Shown piece after piece: positions 10,248-20,785 of a stretch of DNA of 64,000 nucleotides. Source of the stretch: Diphasiastrum complanatum (Eukaryota; Streptophyta; Lycopodiopsida; Lycopodiales; Lycopodiaceae); the NCBI GenBank assembly GCA_029204225.1, contig CM055097.1, forward strand, positions 30,223,785 through 30,287,784, in the 5' to 3' direction. Position numbers and translations under genes: made by a program. The first letter of the stretch is position 1; every line of letters begins with the position of its first letter. The notes beneath the pieces are model-generated. The model made no database searches and was not told the origin of the DNA. It worked only from the letters and a program-made list of their open reading frames with translations.

Positions 10248-13200
10248 CTAGCTTGGTTCAATCATTGCTTTACTAATCACTCCAAGTGATGATCTGAACT
10301 TCATAAAAGGTGTCTTTTGAAGTGGTTTAGTAAGTAGATCATCTACACATTCATTGCTTGGAACATGCTCCAAAGCAATCTCCTTGGCTTGCACCATTTC
10401 TCTCACAAAGTGATGGCATATCTCAATGTGCTTAGATCTTGCATGGAAGATTGGGTTAGATGCAAGGTGTTGGGCTGATATATTGTCATTGTAGATGATT
10501 GGTGCCTCCTCTAAATCCATGATCTTTAGTTCCACCAATAATCTCTTGATCCAAAGTACCTCCTTTGTAGTGGTTGTCAAAGCTTTGTACTCGGCCTCGG
10601 TTGAAGATAGAGATATAGTTTCTTGCTCTTTTGAAAGCCATGAAACCACACCTTCTCCTATGAAAGTTGAATAGGCACTTGTTGATTTCCTATCCCTCTT
10701 GTCCCCTGCAAAATCTGAATCACTAAATGCATGAAGGTTAATCACATCTCCTCTATATAGAATCCCAAAATCCAATGTACCCGAGATGTATCTTAGAATC
10801 CTCTTAGCCTTTTTCCAATGGATATTCAATGGCTTTTGCATGGATTGGCTCAACCTACATACACTAAATCTAAGATCTGGTCTAGTTATAGTGATCCACA
10901 TTAAGGAACCTATAAGTTGCCTAAACAAAGTGATGTCCATGAAGGATCTTTCATCATCTTCATTTGGCACTTTTACATCTTGCTCCATTGGTGTGTCAAC
11001 ACTTTTGCATACTTCCATCTTAAACTTCTTCAAAAGACTTTGAGCATAGTTTACTTGACTTATAAAGATAAAATCAGACCCTCTAAGTACTTCTATGCCT
11101 AAGATGAAGTGAAGACACCCTAGATCTACCATCTTGAACTCTAAGGATAGATCTATCTTGATTTTTTCAATACCATCAACACTATTTCCACTAATGATGA
11201 TGTCATCTACATAAATGAGTAAAAGTACAATACCAACATCATCAAACTTAATGTAAAGAGTAGGATCATATTCACTTTGAACAAAAGAAAGTGAAATAAG
11301 ATAGCAATGTAGTCTTGAATTCCAAGATCTTGAGGCTTGCTTCAAGTCATAGATGTTTCTTTGGAGATGGCATACTTTGTTCTCCATTCCATGCTTGATG
11401 AACCCTTGTGGCTGCTCCATATAGATATCCTCTTCCAAAAAACCATTCAAGAAAGCATTAGAGACATCCATTTGACATAGAATCCATCCAAAATGTGATG
11501 CAAGTGCAATGATTAGTCTTATTGTGACCATCTTGGCCACGGGTGCAAAAGTTTCCTCATAGTCTATCCCTCTCTCTTGAGCATAACCTTTTGCAACTAA
11601 TCTTGCTTTATGTTTGTTAACACTCCCATTTGCATTCAACTTAAGCTTGAAGACCCACTTGCATCCTATTACATTCCTTTGAGGTCTGTCAACAAGCAAC
11701 CAAGTTTCATTCTCAATCAAGGCATCATACTCATCCAACATAGCTTTATACCATTCTTTGGAGTTCAATGCATCTTCAACATTAGACGGTTCTTCAAAAC
11801 TAGATAAAGCATAAGAAGTGGATGAGATACCCTCAACTTGCTGTCCTTTGCCTTGATATGTGAGCCTTGATGGCTCCACTTTTGCCCTTGAAGATCTCCT
11901 TGGTGTGATAGGTAGGTTTGGTGCTTGCTCCTCCATGAGCTCCTCCTCAAAACCAAGATCTTGCTCCTCGGCCATCTTCTTCTTGATTGTTGGAGCACTT
12001 GAGCCTTGTTCAAGCATATGCATATGATGTTCATCAAAGATGACATCCCTTGAAACAACAAATTTGTTCAAGGATGGGAGATAGACTTTGTAGCCCTTGC
12101 TTGAGCTTGCATATCCAAGCATGATCCCTCTTGTGGAAGATGGATCCTCCTTGGTTCTTGTTTCCAATGGCACATGCACATAACATATACACCCAAAAAC
12201 TTTCAAGTGATTAAGATTGGGTTTCTTTCCATACAATATCTCATAAGGAGTTTTGCCTTCAATTGCTTTGCAAGACACCCTATTCATCAAGTAGTTTGCA
12301 CATACAAGAGACTCACCCCAAAAGGATTTGGGCAAACAAGCATCTAATCTCAAAGCCTTAGAACATTCACATAATGTTCTATTCCTTCTTTCAGCAACTC
12401 CATTTTGTTGAGAAGTGTAAGGACAAGAAGTCTCTTTCTTGATCCCTTCCTCCTCACAAAAGGCCTTGAACTCATTGGAGATGAATTCTCCACCATTGTC
12501 ACTTCTAAGAATCTTGATGCTATGATTATGATGCTTTTCCACAAACAACTTGAACTTTACAAAAGTATCAAATACTTGAGACTTGAAGGAAAGTAAGAAC
12601 ACCCAACAATATCTTGAGTAGTCATCAATGAAGGTTAAAAACATGGATGAACCTCCATTAGATTTGGTGCTAGCAATGTGCACATCCGAGTGTATGAGTT
12701 CAAGAGGATGAGATGACTTTGTGATGGAGTTAGGAAACACCTTCTTATGTGCCTTGGATAAGGCACAAGCTTCACAAACCTTGTCTTCCTTCCCAATAGA
12801 CCTTGGTAGGCCTAAAGCATACTCCTCCTTGATCATAGCCTCCATGGAACCCGAGTTGACATGTCCAAGTCTTTTGTGACATAAAGTAAAGGTAGATATC
12901 TTGTTCTTCTCGACCAACATGACAACATTAGTATCCACAAATGCATCCAACTTATAAAGTTTGCCAAGTCTAGTGCCCTTAGCCACTATCTTACCCTTCT
13001 TCTTGATGAAACATTCATTTGAAGCAAAGTCAACATTGAAACCATTGTCTACCATTTGGCCAACACTTAGTAGATTCTTTGTTATTGTAGGAATGTACAA
13101 AACACCTTCTATGTTGATCTTTTTGGAAGATCCTAAGCAAAGGGGAATGCTACCAACTCCTTCAATCTTACAAGCTTCATCATTTGCTGTATAGATAGAC

Positions 13201-14222
13201 TTTATAGGTCCATCATAAGATAAGAGAGAAGAGAAAAACTTCCTTTTACTAGTCATGTGTGAACTAGCACCCGAGTCAATCCACCAAGGATCTTCTCCTT
13301 TGAAGCTTGTTGAAGAAAATATGGACATCATGAGAGAGTCCTCATGTGAACTCTCCTCCTCCTCCTCCTCCTCTTTGCTCATGTTGGCTTGGCTTTGATC
13401 TTGCTTCCTCTTGAAGCATTCCGAGGCATAATGCCCCATCTTGCTACAATAGTAGCACTTCACCTTTGATTTGTCCTTCTTGACTTTGGTGGTTGATGGA
13501 GATGCCTTTGAGGGTCCTTCTTGATCCTCAAGCTTTGTAGACTTCTTGAATGTTGAAACTTTGCCTTTGGACTTGCCTTTGCCTTTGGTGAAGAGAGCTT
13601 GGTCATCTCCACCTTGGATGGAAAGCCTATCCATCCTCTCTTGCATTTGGCTCCTTCTTGATTCCTCGGCCATGAGTGTGCCTTGGAGTTCTTCAAGTAT
13701 GGGTAGCTTACCCATAATTGCATATCCCTGAACCAAATTTTCAAATTCAAAGCTTAGTCCATTCAATATGAGTTGAACAAGCTCTTCATCTTTGATAGGA
13801 TCACCTATAAAGGCTAGCTCTTTGTTCAATTCCTTTACTCTTAGGACAAAAGTATGTGCACTCTCTCCTTTCTTTTGATAGCTTCTATAGATTTGATTCT
13901 TCAAAGCTAACATTCTAGTTTGGTTCTTGGATTCATATACCTTTTGCAAAGTCTCCCAAGCATCTTGAGCTGAAGTGCAATCTCCTACCTCTCTTAAGAG
14001 TTCATTTGCAACATTCATTTTTATGCAATGTAGTGCAACATTGCACCTCTTGATGTATTTGGCTTTTTCTTGAGGATGAATAGGTTCACCCTCCTTACCA
14101 TTTACAATTTCCATCAGATCTTGCATGATCATGATAGATTCCATTCTAACTTTCCATATGGAATAGTTAGTTTTGTTGAGCCTTTCATTAGTATCCAAAA
14201 GATATGCATTTATAGATGCCAT
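10248..14222 (-). CDS. Copia Gag-Pol polyprotein, 1324 aa, intact
   Basis: One open frame holds the whole polyprotein in copia order. The Gag domain opens with RLNKTNYSIWKVRM and contains the CCHC zinc knuckle CYYCSKMGHYASEC (about residue 255). Protease follows with WWIDSGASSHM (about residue 315). Integrase has the pre-integrase motif CHKRLGHVNSG, Asp in IHSDVH, Asp in RSDNGGEF and Glu in QQNGVAERRNRTL. Reverse transcriptase has KARLVAKGYAQERGIDYEE and the active site YVDDIIISG. RNase H has LSSTEAEYKAL and ends with HVPSNECVDDLLTKPL. All catalytic residues I can check are present and there is no frameshift, unlike every other retroelement in the window. The start is the first ATG after the leader, about 800 bp inside the 5' LTR. 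Confidence 0.96.
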   Translation of the reverse strand: MASINAYLLDTNERLNKTNYSIWKVRMESIMIMQDLMEIVNGKEGEPIHPQEKAKYIKRCNVALHCIKMNVANELLREVGDCTSAQDAWETLQKVYESKNQTRMLALKNQIYRSYQKKGESAHTFVLRVKELNKELAFIGDPIKDEELVQLILNGLSFEFENLVQGYAIMGKLPILEELQGTLMAEESRRSQMQERMDRLSIQGGDDQALFTKGKGKSKGKVSTFKKSTKLEDQEGPSKASPSTTKVKKDKSKVKCYYCSKMGHYASECFKRKQDQSQANMSKEEEEEEESSHEDSLMMSIFSSTSFKGEDPWWIDSGASSHMTSKRKFFSSLLSYDGPIKSIYTANDEACKIEGVGSIPLCLGSSKKINIEGVLYIPTITKNLLSVGQMVDNGFNVDFASNECFIKKKGKIVAKGTRLGKLYKLDAFVDTNVVMLVEKNKISTFTLCHKRLGHVNSGSMEAMIKEEYALGLPRSIGKEDKVCEACALSKAHKKVFPNSITKSSHPLELIHSDVHIASTKSNGGSSMFLTFIDDYSRYCWVFLLSFKSQVFDTFVKFKLFVEKHHNHSIKILRSDNGGEFISNEFKAFCEEEGIKKETSCPYTSQQNGVAERRNRTLCECSKALRLDACLPKSFWGESLVCANYLMNRVSCKAIEGKTPYEILYGKKPNLNHLKVFGCICYVHVPLETRTKEDPSSTRGIMLGYASSSKGYKVYLPSLNKFVVSRDVIFDEHHMHMLEQGSSAPTIKKKMAEEQDLGFEEELMEEQAPNLPITPRRSSRAKVEPSRLTYQGKGQQVEGISSTSYALSSFEEPSNVEDALNSKEWYKAMLDEYDALIENETWLLVDRPQRNVIGCKWVFKLKLNANGSVNKHKARLVAKGYAQERGIDYEETFAPVAKMVTIRLIIALASHFGWILCQMDVSNAFLNGFLEEDIYMEQPQGFIKHGMENKVCHLQRNIYDLKQASRSWNSRLHCYLISLSFVQSEYDPTLYIKFDDVGIVLLLIYVDDIIISGNSVDGIEKIKIDLSLEFKMVDLGCLHFILGIEVLRGSDFIFISQVNYAQSLLKKFKMEVCKSVDTPMEQDVKVPNEDDERSFMDITLFRQLIGSLMWITITRPDLRFSVCRLSQSMQKPLNIHWKKAKRILRYISGTLDFGILYRGDVINLHAFSDSDFAGDKRDRKSTSAYSTFIGEGVVSWLSKEQETISLSSTEAEYKALTTTTKEVLWIKRLLVELKIMDLEEAPIIYNDNISAQHLASNPIFHARSKHIEICHHFVREMVQAKEIALEHVPSNECVDDLLTKPLQKTPFMKFRSSLGVISKAMIEPS

Positions 14223-15020
14223 CTAGTCTCCTAATCAAGGACTTGACACAAATGAAGGTTACTTCTATTGATTTGATTGAAGGTCTACCTTATCCCACTT
14301 CTTAAGGACCTGAAAAGATCAGTAATAGACTTCCTATAAAGATCTAAGAATGATCTCTAACAAAATCAAATCATAGAATACTAGAAACAATGCACTTGCT
14401 TGATTGAAGTAGACAATACTAGTAGAATTGCCCCTCTTTCTATAAAGAACATTAAAGCTTCCAAATGATCTGATCAAGAGTGAATTTCAGCAACCTAATA
14501 TACTTCCAAAATCACTTGTAAAAGATCTAAATGGAACTTAATGAGGATGCAACACAATCTACTATCCAATCACAAGCAAAAAATGATTAAAATTGATGAA
14601 AAATTGATCTAATTTGGTGCATAAGTCAAGCAATGGTTGGACTGAACCTAAATCACTTTAGGAGGTGTCTACTACACCTTAGAACAGCCTTGAAGAGTCC
14701 CCAAAACTCTGATCTTCCCTCTCCTTGAATGCTAGAAAGCCTCCTCTATGAAATCACCTCCAAAACTTGCTTAGAAATCAATGCTTGGAGCAAGCAAAAC
14801 TTGCTATCTTGGTAATGTGAATTGAATTCAACTTTGCCTATGGTTTTAGACACCTAAACACCTGCAAATGAAGTCACACAACACCAATCTCCAATGTATT
14901 TGACTCACTTTGAGTTCTAGAATCAATACTAGATGCTAAGATCCAATCTACACAAGATTTAGATCAAAAATTGTGATCAAATTGAATGAAAACCAAGGAT
15001 TTAGCTCATTTCAGCCTTTA

Positions 15021-15033
15021 GGCTCTGATACCA
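15021..15033 (-). other. Primer-binding site (initiator tRNA-Met)
   Basis: The complement reads TGGTATCAGAGCC directly after the 5' LTR end. This is the standard copia priming sequence. Confidence 0.92.
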
Positions 15034-15715
15034 TGTAAAAATTACAGCAAATAAGGATCCTAAAACACTTGAAATGATGAGGGAAACAATAGATTATGAT
15101 TTCATAAGATTAGCACAAGTTGAACCATCAAAATCCATCAAAAATCTATGCTTGAACCTCACTAAATGGTCCAAATCCTTGAAGAAGGCTTCACACGTGT
15201 GAAAGTACGGCCTCCCAAAGTCTGAGTACTGTACACCAGACCTACATTCAATCCTATAATCATTAGTAATCACAAGTACTCAAACAATTATGAACATAGA
15301 GAGCAATTGCACCATTATGAGAGAAAAAACATGAAATTGCTTGATTGATTTTGGTGAGATATCATCACCTATATATACATGATCCATCACGGTTTTGGGC
15401 AGGTATGAGTAGCCCTAAACCTATCCCTAATGCTAATTTTGGTGGATCTTTCATCCCTACCAAGTTAGGGTTGGAATCTTGGAGATCCCTCAACAATGCA
15501 AAAATTACCAAAAATAGCTCCTATTTTTTCTCCCTTGTATCTAAGCATAATTTGGACTCATTCCAAAGGTTCTAACACTTGGGTCTACTTGAGAACATCC
15601 TTATGAATGGAATCCTATGCTATTTGGCACGTGTGACAAGCCAGATCATGACCATCTAACTATTTACAAGTCATATGACCAAAACTAGTCAAGCTAGAAT
15701 TGTGAATTTTTAACA
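15034..15715 (-). repeat. 5' LTR of the complete copia element
   Basis: 682 bp, direct repeat of 9552-10233. Observed differences include G/A, C/T and C/A substitutions spread along the LTR. Transcription of gag-pol would start here and run towards lower coordinates. Confidence 0.93.
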
Positions 15716-16363
15716 TTTTAACTAGTACTTATAGTGGATTTGAGTTCTATATGCAATACAGTTAACACTCTAATAAAATATTTAATATTTTTTTTCTCAT
15801 ATTTTGTTAGCTAATGTCTTATCAATTTTGTATTCCCTATTTGTTTGACATTCATATGATTATTGTTAGTTAGTTGATTTCTGGAGACTTGAGGCAATAA
15901 TGTTTGAGCTGAAATTTTTGAATTGAACGTGATATCTAAGTTTCACATACATAATCAATGATCTTCTGAGGCCAATATCTATATATGTGATATTTTACAT
16001 TACGTTACATTGTGTTATCAATAATGATAATTTTCAAAACATTAGAAGCTCACTAATATCATTCTGATCAGGTTATTTGTGAGTTAAAATTGTTGGAAAA
16101 TATTTACTTTTTAGAGCACAAAACAATGTAGATTTTAGATTTGAGAAAAATATGTCCTCGGATCGCTGCAGCATTTGACGCTGTATAAACTCTAATCTTC
16201 TCCAGCACGTCTACATTTTAGCCTAGTTTTGGGTTAGTTTAAGTGTCGGTGTGGTGCCATTTGAGAACTCAAATTTGTATACGGATCATTTTTTCTGCAT
16301 TCAATGCAACAAAGAACGTAGCTAGACTTTTAGGAGCACTCAATGATCAATGATCACCCACAA

Positions 16364-16365
<2 letters not shown>
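15716..16365. other. No gene seen
   Basis: AT-rich flank of the copia insertion with no coding or RNA signature. Confidence 0.5.
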
Positions 16366-16455
<90 letters not shown>

Positions 16456-16460
16456 ACACA
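16366..16460. repeat. (CT)n(CA)n compound microsatellite
   Basis: A CT run of about 34 bp followed by a CA run of about 60 bp with one TA interruption. It has the same CT-to-CA structure as 5391-5464, which suggests both are 3' parts of one repeat type. Confidence 0.95.
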
Positions 16461-17175
16461 ATGCCGGAGAAACCACCATTTCGTTGCTTTGTCACTTACC
16501 AGCATCAAAGTGAAATGTAGGACGACTAGAAGCAGCAAAATCCAGCACACTTAACATGATGATAACGGTGCAGTAGCCAACACACGTCCCCATTCTATCC
16601 TGACCACTGCATCTGCCATTCCGCGCACAAAGTCTACCCATCTCCTTTCTTAGCCTAATCCAATATTGGATGATCAATTGTCGACTCGACATTTAATCAT
16701 TCAATATGTTAGAAATTTGGAAAATTTTCAGTTATAGGCTTTTGGTTGTCTTAAATTTTTCACTTTTAGGCTTTTGGCCACCTAAAAAAAATCTTGTAGG
16801 TTTTGAACTTTCAACATTTTCAAAAGCCTAATGGGTGTAATGCCCAATAGGTTTTATGTAAGGTTGAAAAAAATGTTTTCCGCAAGCACTGATGTAAACA
16901 TATGTTATTTCCAATTACTAGCTTGTGAGAGGCGATTGCCAACAATATGTCTTAGTTAAAGAGAGGAAAAAAATAGATTAGCTGTAATATAAGTATTTAT
17001 TACATGTTCATTTGAATACATTGATGGTTGTCATCGGAATACATCAAATTTATATTTCAATAACCTTTTTGGTTATTTGCTTATTTACGCAATGGATATT
17101 CATAAGGATATTTTCTGCATGAGATAGTCAATTGTTTATCGTTTTAGCATGATCTCACTAATATTTGCATGCAGG
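16461..17175. other. No gene seen
   Basis: A short direct duplication (AGGCTTTTGG.C.TAAA, about 16735-16790) is visible. There is no coding motif. Confidence 0.5.
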
Positions 17176-17262
17176 TATAGAGGGTGCCTGGTGGGCATGC
17201 CACATTTTGGTTTTGCTTGGGGTTCGATTCCCCATTAACCTTGCATGGTCCTTGGACATATA
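17176..17262 (+). repeat. tRNA-derived SINE-like sequence (pol III boxes)
   Basis: A B-box GGTTCGATTCC (17221-17231) sits in a TpsiC-arm-like palindrome, GGGGTTCGATTCCCC. It lies about 35 bases after an A-box-like GGTGCCTGGTGGGC (17183-17196). The sequence does not fold into a full tRNA. No poly-A/T tail or target duplication was identified. Confidence 0.4.
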
Positions 17263-18457
17263 CTTTAAATGCATTTCTAGTAAGTGATGCCACGTATTGG
17301 TGCATGTTGTTTTGAACCCTAAACCAATAATACCATTGGCTGTTTTCCCCATTAATCAGTTTGATGATGTTGGAACTACTTGTGATTGCTATTTAGAAAC
17401 CAATTGGAACTTTATAATAATCATCATCTATAATTATATGACATGAATTGGTGATTTTTTTTTTTTCGTGTCATTTTACCTTTTGCAGTGCACATTGTAT
17501 AATAACACATTCCTAGCAGTAAGCGTCGTTATTCAAATTTAAGTTACCGTCCAATACCATTAATTTCAACTAGCTCTTTGATTGTCTTTGGTAATCTTTT
17601 GCCAATCTGATGAAGCTCGACGTTCTTACAAAGGTTACAAAATTGTTAGTATCGTCACTTTTTACATATGGAAAAAGTGCTACTAAGCCTCTAGAATGAT
17701 GCATGCATGAGAATCTAAGTAGCCAAACTTGCCTCGTGGCAAATATACCTTATAAAAAGGCAGTTAAAAAAAAACACAATGGATAGTGAGAAGCAAGCCC
17801 CATAATATGGTAAGGCATGAGATTTCTCCCAGCTTCTTTTACAAGAGTAATGCGAAGCTTTTCCAGAGCGAAATATATTCCTGTTGGCTCTCAAACAAAA
17901 AATGTTTCCAGAGCCTGCAAGAAATGGGGATTTGTCGTTTGAGAGCTCTCGATAAGCGCGGGCGTAGGCTTAATTTTTTATCATGTTCGTTTGTTTTTAT
18001 TCGATTAGTCATCTGAGGAACACGGATTGATCTTGAGACAACCGACTTTGTTGGCGCTTGTTGGCACGTTCGCATGGTTAATGAGCGAGCCAATGCCATT
18101 GTGAACTTATGTTGTATATGGTATGTATTTACAATATTATGTTTGATTAATTTGAAACCCCATTTGAATAGACAATTAGTTAAAATCAAATTGGTGCATT
18201 AGAACCTGCCATATTAATGTGTAGTTAATTCATAATTAATTACATGCAATTCAATTTTTTAAATCACAACCAACTGCCAAAGTAAGAGTGTATGCCAAAG
18301 TAACTTTAGTTGAAAGCTTGCAAGACATGTATATTTTGTTTGAAAATCACATGAGAGGTGCACGTGAAGGGTGAGTGAACGGCAATGTGGGCAGGTGGCC
18401 GGTACAACACTGGTACCTGCCATGATGCATTAACACGTGGCTCCTAGTCACGGTTCA
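17263..18457. other. No gene seen
   Basis: AT-rich. The open frames on both strands around 17786-18189 lack domains and overlap each other. Nothing is supported as a gene. Confidence 0.5.
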
Positions 18458-20292
18458 TTATCTAGATCGTGCCCGGGATCCACGACCCGCATGCGGCACA
18501 AACGCCGCTATTTGTTCGTAAGTGATACGAGTGCCAATATGTCCTTTGATGATGGCAGGTGCCTTAAACAGATTATACTCAGGAAAGGCTCCCTCTTTGG
18601 AAAGGTCAGAGATGAGTGCATTAACCAAGTCTGTGGTCACATGGTTCATGGTGAACACGTGCGAGTAGTGGCGATACTCATTTCCCACAATCAAGGTCTC
18701 GTTCGACAAGGAGTACTTCTTCACAATATCGAGGCGAGCCTGACGGAAGCGAACGGTAAGCGCGAGCTTGGATCGAGCCACCCGTAGGTTCTTGCCCAGC
18801 TTCTACTCCAACCCTCGTAATTTGTGGTATGCGTATTGTGCCATGGCCTCATTCGCCTTCGCCTTTTTCATCTGATCCTCATTGCTTAATTGGGACAGTT
18901 GGTGCCAAAGGATTATTGGGGAGAGACCGTTGCGAGAGCCAGCGAACGTGGTGTCTGGAGAGCCTACGTACTCAGGGCGGCTGGGGGGCGAGAGCTGATA
19001 CTTGGTCTTTGACATGAAGATTCCACATGGCATGGGAGATCCCACCCATTTGTGGCCACTCATGGAGATGGAGTGAACGAAGGGGAGGAGGAAATCGAAC
19101 ACGGGGCCTGTCTCCGGGATGAGCTTGGGGTCACGTTCATGTGCCATTTCGATGAAGGGCATGTACGCAGCACCCAGTGCACCATCGACGTGGATCCAAA
19201 AGCCCGTGCGCTTGTCGAACAACCCTGGTGAGTATTCTACCAGGCGTTCATCGAGATGATAACGCTTCATGATCGGCATGAGCTGCTTTCCAGCTTCCTG
19301 GACGTTGTCGTAGGCACCCTTGAAGGTGCTACCATAGTTGAACGAAACTAGGATTGGGTATCCCTTGGCTGCGAAGAATTCCACTAGCGCCTTCAGTGCA
19401 GTGATGTCGATCATCCCTTCGCCACCGCCGCCGCCCTCGGATGGCACCTCCTCAGGCCACCTGCCTTTAGCCCTCCATTCGGGCAGGGGGCAATCTTTGG
19501 GATACCTCTCCATGCCCAATTCGTAGAAGGTTTTAATCGCAATGAGCCTCATAGCCTTGGCAAACGAGTAGTGGGTGTCCTCCGAGTAGAATGCGACAGG
19601 CGTGTAGGCATTGGGATTGCACATTGGCAACGGGGCTTGACGAAGCACCAACCGTGGCCGCAGCAGATCAGCCGCTGTTGAGGGTATGATATGACGATCC
19701 GGAGTTTCCTCCCACAACAAGACCTTGCCATCCAAGTAATCACGAGCATTCCACATGGCGTACATGTTCGCCTCGGTCGATCCCATGGTCAGTGAGAATC
19801 CCCAATAAGTTTCACCATCTCGTTTGTCATGGGGCCACTTTGCATTCCACAATGATGCGTAGTAGTCGAGGACGGCGCGCTCCATCAGCTTGCTGTTTGT
19901 GGTCAATCCCCCATCTACAAAGGAATCACCAACGTTGTTCACCTGCAACCAATCAAACGAACATGCAAGTTATACCTTATTACAACAGAAGTAGCTTGCA
20001 ACCAAGAGATGCAAATTACTACAAAATTACCAGCAGCACACACGGAAGATCTTACGTGCATGTTAAGGTATGGGGCAATGTCATGCTCGTAATCCATCTT
20101 CTGGTTGACCTGGTACCCCAAGAAGTTTGACTGCTGGAGCTTCAGGTACGTCAACGTCTTCTCTAGAGTCACCTTTCGTACCTCTTCGGTGGGTGGATAG
20201 TATCCGAGACCATAATGCACATCCTTGAGGAATGGAGGGGGAGGCGGGTACACATGCTTGGGATCTTGGACGGGCTCAGTGATCCTGGGCAC
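18458..20292 (-). pseudogene. Group II PLP-dependent decarboxylase (histidine/serine type), one in-frame stop
   Basis: The product would remove the carboxyl group of an amino acid using pyridoxal phosphate. Two exons fit. Exon 1 (20292-20056) ends YLNMH before a GTAAG donor. Exon 2 starts at 19942 after TTGCAG with VNNVGDSFVDGG. Visible family motifs are WGFSLTMGSTEANMY, FNYGSTFKGAYD, the cofactor Asp in HVDGALGAAY, the Schiff-base lysine in SMSGHKW (about residue 377) and FAGSRNGLSP. The HKW motif followed by GSPMPCGIF resembles bacterial histidine decarboxylase and plant serine decarboxylase more than glutamate decarboxylase. A TAG at 18803-18805 interrupts the C-terminal domain. The same frame then continues for 115 codons (RVARSKLALTVRFRQ, NHVTTDLVNALISDL) to a natural stop at 18458. 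The 5' end is open: 20292 is a GTG, and no ATG lies in frame before an upstream stop, so a first exon is missing or unseen. It is either a recent pseudogene or a sequencing error at one base. Substrate is unknown. Confidence 0.85.
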
Positions 20293-20416
20293 TTGGGAAG
20301 TATTTCCTGACTTACTGTTTATGTATCAGGTAACTGCCGCCACAGGAACGTCGTTACAGCATGACTAATTCACAACGCCGCGGTAGCAGGAGAGCGAATA
20401 ACGAATGCTATGGTCC

Positions 20417-20569
20417 GACCGACAGTCATTATCGGACATAATTTGGTTGGTGGCCATTTTTGTACGTACATCTGGTCACCGACCAGCCTTTCGACCGACA
20501 GTCATTATCGGACGTAATTTTTTTGGTGGCCATTTTTGTACGTACACCTGGTCACCGACGTACCTTTCG
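20417..20569. repeat. 76-bp tandem duplication
   Basis: Two head-to-tail copies begin GACCGACAGTCATTATCGGA at 20417 and 20493. Each carries a small inverted repeat (CCGACAGTCATTATCGG). It lies about 125 bp upstream of the decarboxylase coding start and may have disrupted its 5' end. Confidence 0.85.
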
Positions 20570-20610
20570 TCCGGCGATCTCATGAGCAGCGGAAACCTTT
20601 TTTTACTCAC

Positions 20611-20785
20611 GATGAATCACGATGTACAAAAAGTCATCAGTTTTTTCAAAACAGATGAATCACGATGTACAAAAAGTCATCAATTTTCTCGAATCCTGGA
20701 TTCATGAAAAATTGTAGAAACCTAGAAGTTTCAAAAGATGCAAACTGGATTCATGAAAAAATTGATGAGTTTTTGTACATAGTAA
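20611..20785. repeat. Tandem plus inverted repeat, fold-back type
   Basis: GATGAATCACGATGTACAAA occurs at 20611 and again at 20654 (43-bp period). The reverse complement of the second copy's continuation appears at about 20749-20781 (GATTCATGAAAAAATTGATG), giving a stem with a loop of about 50 bases. Confidence 0.7.

Larger units (their letters stand above)
9552..15715 (-). mobile_element. Complete, young Ty1/copia retrotransposon
   Basis: Two 682-bp direct LTRs (9552-10233 and 15034-15715) flank a single uninterrupted gag-pol gene on the minus strand. Reading by eye, the LTRs differ at only about seven positions (about 1 percent), so the insertion is recent. A tRNA-Met primer site (15021-15033) and a purine tract (complement of 10234-10244) are in place. 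The flanks share TTTT, but a clean 5-bp target duplication is ambiguous because the flank repeats the LTR's T-rich end. The element looks autonomous. Confidence 0.93.

Noticed and set aside
10786..13731. Plus-strand frames within the 1324-codon gag-pol
   Set aside because: Antisense shadows of the minus-strand polyprotein.
17221..17235. Possible tRNA gene (TpsiC-arm-like GGGGTTCGATTCCCC)
   Set aside because: No acceptor stem, D-arm or anticodon arm folds around it. Kept only as a SINE-like repeat.
18437..18787. Plus-strand frame of 116 codons
   Set aside because: Antisense to the conserved C-terminal domain of the decarboxylase.
18458..20292. Glutamate decarboxylase (GAD)
   Set aside because: The plant GAD signature regions and C-terminal calmodulin-binding Trp-rich tail are absent. 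The GSPMPCGIF and NNVGDSF motifs fit the histidine/serine decarboxylase group.
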